Source: Pampus argenteus
Taxonomy: Eukaryota > Chordata > Actinopteri > Scombriformes > Stromateidae
Direction: 5' to 3'
Assembly: GCA_036937835.1 (NCBI GenBank)
Contig: CM072863.1
Coordinates: 4,344,001 to 4,408,000, forward strand
DNA length: 64,000 nt
A program made the translations under genes and the position numbers. Shown here piece after piece: positions 60,213 to 64,000 of this stretch (positions within the stretch are counted from its first letter, which is position 1; each line of letters starts with the position of its first letter). The notes beneath the pieces are model-generated. The model made no database searches. It worked only from the letters and a program-made list of their open reading frames with translations, and was not told the DNA's origin.

Positions 60213-63200
60213 GAGATAATGTGAATAATCTGAGAATATCTTTGGGCCAAAATAGAGATGGATTTCTCCCGAAACACAATGTTTAATGACTCATTATTGC
60301 GGTCAGCCACTGAAAATAGATGAGATAGACATTTTATCCTGATTAACGCGCCTAATGGGTTTGCCCATAAAACCAAACTGTTCCTTCAGTGATGCATGCT
60401 GAGTCTGTCTCTTTCTCATATTTTCAGGTCGATAATGCATACACTAATCCATCAAGATTGACAGTGATCATTAGAATAATAAGGAGAGCAGATATTTGAT
60501 ATGAACTCTCTTGGTGGCTGTTGCCAGTTGAATAAAATTATCCCAGTCAAACAAGTAACCTTGACAGCAGAAGCCAATAACTCGGTGAAATTCATCATTC
60601 ATCCCACAAAAGTTCATCCCAAAGATACACTTTCCATTTCTAAATAAATATAGATGTTTTATTTTGTTTTTGTTTTCTAATCCTGGCACATTAAGCAGGC
60701 ATTGTTTGTGGGATCCTGCTCTTGTATCTCAGTAGAGGCGTAGACACAACCGAGGCTATAATGTACAACCCATAAACAATCTATATTTACTAAAGTGTTA
60801 TCAACCCAGTGCTGAAGGCATAAACAAAATTTGTTATGCAGACAGCGAGCGTAAGGCTTGACTGTGTGTACACTCTCTATGTGTATATATATATATATAA
60901 TATATAGGGTTTTTTTTAGGTTTGAATGTTTGTAAGCAAATATGTGCTTGTGCGTGCGAAGGAGAGCTAACAAATATTTATATGTCAATAAGCGAGTTTT
61001 ATTTTAGCATCTTATTAAAAAATTTGCATTGCGCTCTTGAATATCTGCTGCAACTCTTGAAGAAGTGCATTGAACATATCGGCTAAGAGGGACAATACGA
61101 AGTCATTCAGCACCGACGTTGGAAGTCGAGAGTCATTTCACGACTGAGGTCAGCGCCGGAGATGCATTTGGTAATATAATAAAACTAATGGAACCAGTGG
61201 TCATCCATCTCACAAGAACTCGTACTTGAATCGGCAAATGGAGCTTATCGTGATACAGATATATTAATGAGCTGAGCTCCAGCGCGGTGAAATACTTCCC
61301 AATGGGGTGTTGAGAATGGGGAGGTGAAGGAGCCACTTTACTCCACTTAGAGATGGAATAATAACACCACAAGCGAGGCATATCTTGACTTTAAAGGAAA
61401 AAAAGCATACAATGTCTATAAGCCATGTCAAAAATCACATTCTGTGTTATTATTGTAATACATCAGTCACGCTGGGATGAGCAGACGTCATCTTTAAAAT
61501 GACGTTTCTCCTGCACACACAAAGTATTTATCTATTAGTTCTTTGCATGACATCACTGTTGCATGATGAACATTATTATTATTGGAAATGTATTATTAAG
61601 TATCACCATGGTCAAGTGATGATGGGCAATGAGGACACGCAGCATCTGTTGGACTCCTGTTTCAACCGATGGATTTAGTTCGGCGTAAACTTGGTAATAA
61701 GTAGGTTGCTCGTTGTCACTGTAGTACAGATTATTTAATTGTTGAGCTGTGCATATTTGCATATTTGTGTTGATTTAATGATGCTTGATGCAACAGCTAT
61801 CAGCATGCTATCTTATAACAGATTATCCAATTTTCATGCTGCAAAATGTTGCCAAACAGCGAGAACAATGAAAAGGAGCGGCTTTTGTCATCATCACCGG
61901 TGGTGGATTTCAGGCTACTGTCAGATCCTTTTCTTTCACTGTCTGTCGGCTAAAATGTCATGAAAATAATGTAATGTGCGTTGAAAACTGATTTGCACAA
62001 TGCAAATTGGCGTAATTAAAATTACCCCCATTGTAGTTCAGATACCCTGAAGATATATTTTGTCACGAATGATTTATCGCAGGATGTTTTGCATTGCAGG
62101 TGAATTAAGTGAATTAAAGATGTACTTCCAGGGCCAACTGATGCTATATAGCACAAAGCATAAGAGATAGATAAAATGCATTTTTCTATAGTGTTTGCTA
62201 TTTTTTAATGTATTTCAATGGAAATGACTTAAATAACTATCCCCAAATGATGAGCAATATCCTGTTAAACATCATTTACAGACAAGATCAATCAGTTTTT
62301 GACAGTTATCGTGTGGTTCATTGGGTAGATGAATGCTTCCTGTCGTAGTCCTACATCAAATATACATACGTGGTTTGTTCCTTTCCAACATTTACAAGCT
62401 ACTGAACGCAGAGTTTTTGTTCTCCTTGCTCTGCCTTCTGTCTGTATCATTGCCACTATCCCCCATGCTGGCACAGCTGACAAGAAAAAAAAAAGCATTA
62501 CAAGGCACAGAGAGAAAATATTTTTTGCAACACTTTATTTTAAAGTATATTATCAATAACTCTATAGTATGTCTCAAATAGCATAATAAGCATCTGTTGG
62601 AAACAAATAGACACCTTTAAAAGGTTCCCTTGTTATCTGGTTGGTGGAGTCTGATGGATGTTGTTTAGAATAATATGATAAAGTGGGCCTTGACATTTTG
62701 TTTCCTTGGGACTAGAAAGGCAGCTTAGTTACCTTAACATCAGACACAACAGGGCTACCTTGAACTCTACTCGAATCAAACAGATAGAAGAAGTTTTCAG
62801 GACAGGGAAGTGGCCTACTTTTCAAGCCATTACACAAACCCAGAATGAGAATTGAACCCTTCTTAAAACCACTTTCTCCAGCGCTAAACATCCAGGTTAG
62901 CGTTTGGGAAATCATTGGAAGTTGGTCACAAACAATGTGGGTCAGTTGGAACGTGAGATTCCCAACTGATGATCTAAAAAAAAAGTTAAAAAAAATACAG
63001 TCTGGGTGGAAAACTGCATCATTTACTCTACTGTTACCAGTCATACTGGGGACTGTGTAGACAGACAGATATCTCATTCTCAGGTTAGTCAGCAGTTCCT
63101 ATATGCATAATATGTTCCTGTTGCCTTATGTAATCAATTTCCATGTAGGCTTTGAAGATAAGTTCTCTAATTAAACTTACAGGCGAAATAGGAGTTGGGC

Positions 63201-64000
63201 AGAAAACTTATAATCATTATCCATGAAGACGAGCTTAATTTTTCAATCTGAAACATCCTGTGATTTATTAACTTTCTAAAAGTCAATGAAAAAAAAAAAA
63301 AAAAAGAAATAAATGTCAAGCTCTTAAAAAAAAAATAAAAAAAATGGCAGAAATGTGTCACATGGTGGTGTTGAGTCACCTCATTAGACCGTATACACGG
63401 ACCGGCTGTCATGGTTGACATAGGTATGAAGTGCACAAGAAGGCAGATTTTGTGCTGGTGTTGGCACCCCTGTCTTCACTGTGTCTGTCACCCATTTTTT
63501 TTTGGATTGTCACAGGGTGGGGACTGGGAGTCATCTGAGTGCCATGCTGACCCTTTAGGAATTATCACATCTCCACCGAGTCTTGTCAGTCAGCGTCTGC
63601 GTACGCTGTAAACCATGCTTCCTTCCGCCGACGTAGGATATAGATCCTGCACGAGGATGCGATCTGATTGGCAGCTATTTATGTGTGGTCTCACACCACT
63701 AACTCTCAAAGTGTTCCAGCCTGTTAGCTTTAGTTAAGAGTGATTTCCTCGGAGACGTGGCGAAAAAAAAGTAGCTTTTTTTTATTTATTTTTTTAAATT
63801 TTTTTTGGACATGTGAACAGGCTTGTCAAATGACTCAATTAATCAATTCCACTGCCAAATTGACAACATTTTAGAGCATGTTGTTTTATCATAGCTCTCC
63901 TGCTGTTTCTCATTACGTTTACTTTTCACAGCTTGAAATGCAACTTGAATCCCAATTATAAGTAATCCTTTGCATGCACTAAGGGTCCATTAGGCTCTGC
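60213..64000. other. Non-coding end of window
   Basis: No supported gene. Includes an octamer-bearing AT-rich stretch (61,740-61,800, TTTGCATATTTG), A-runs near 63,289-63,305, and a 121-codon minus-strand frame (62,712-63,077) and a 71-codon plus-strand frame that overlap without a recognisable domain. Confidence 0.5.

Noticed and set aside
62712..63077. Overlapping 121-codon minus and 71-codon plus frames
   Set aside because: Both strands open over the same low-stop region, with no splice sites or domain; consistent with chance.

Overview
This 64 kb window reads as eukaryotic, intron-dominated vertebrate DNA, most probably from a ray-finned (percomorph-like) fish. It is AT-rich, full of simple repeats and A/T runs, and has no operons, Shine-Dalgarno-type starts, CRISPR arrays or dense coding. 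The fish assignment rests on dispersed repeats that I recognise by eye from teleost genomes: the block at about 44,980-45,255, fragments near 35,640-35,800, 36,115-36,245 and 47,905-48,080, and a 5S rRNA-derived SINE at 11,590-11,919. No database search was possible.

Very little of the window codes for protein. Three places look like real transcription starts or exons. (1) A CpG-rich segment at about 30,600-31,090 with ETS- and CRE-like sites holds a plus-strand candidate first coding exon (30,964-31,086, phase-0 GTGAGT donor). A possible divergent minus-strand exon lies at 30,612-30,660. A well-formed splice acceptor at 33,518 opens a phase-compatible reading frame (33,519-33,656). (2) A second plus-strand first exon at 42,195-42,252 encodes a hydrophobic signal-peptide-like leader and ends in a textbook phase-1 donor. 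It is preceded by a GA-tract, a pyrimidine-rich leader and an upstream ORF. (3) A 212-nt segment at 23,388-23,599 has consensus splice sites on both sides but a stop codon near its end, so it suggests a non-coding or 5'-UTR exon. I could not name any of these genes.

Layout: 1-11.5 kb is intergenic or intronic, with a long GATA array (2,371-2,851) and a CA array. 11.58-11.93 kb is the 5S-derived SINE with a perfect 13-bp target-site duplication. 12-20.5 kb is non-coding, with some complex segments that could be conserved elements. 20.58-21.65 kb is repeat-like DNA with a perfect 20-bp hairpin and a GGCAGC array. 22-30 kb is non-coding, with one candidate exon and a 12-bp GC-rich hairpin. 30.6-31.8 kb is the CpG promoter followed directly by an 11-bp G/T-strand minisatellite of about 520 bp. 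32-41.6 kb is probable intron with repeats and a G-quadruplex motif. 41.6-42.7 kb is the second promoter and first exon. 42.7-64 kb is probably a long first intron of that gene, with repeats and candidate regulatory islands.

I did not find a convincing undescribed molecular system. The best-supported unusual object is the 5S-derived SINE. The most useful leads for new annotation are the candidate exons and the minisatellite beside the CpG promoter.
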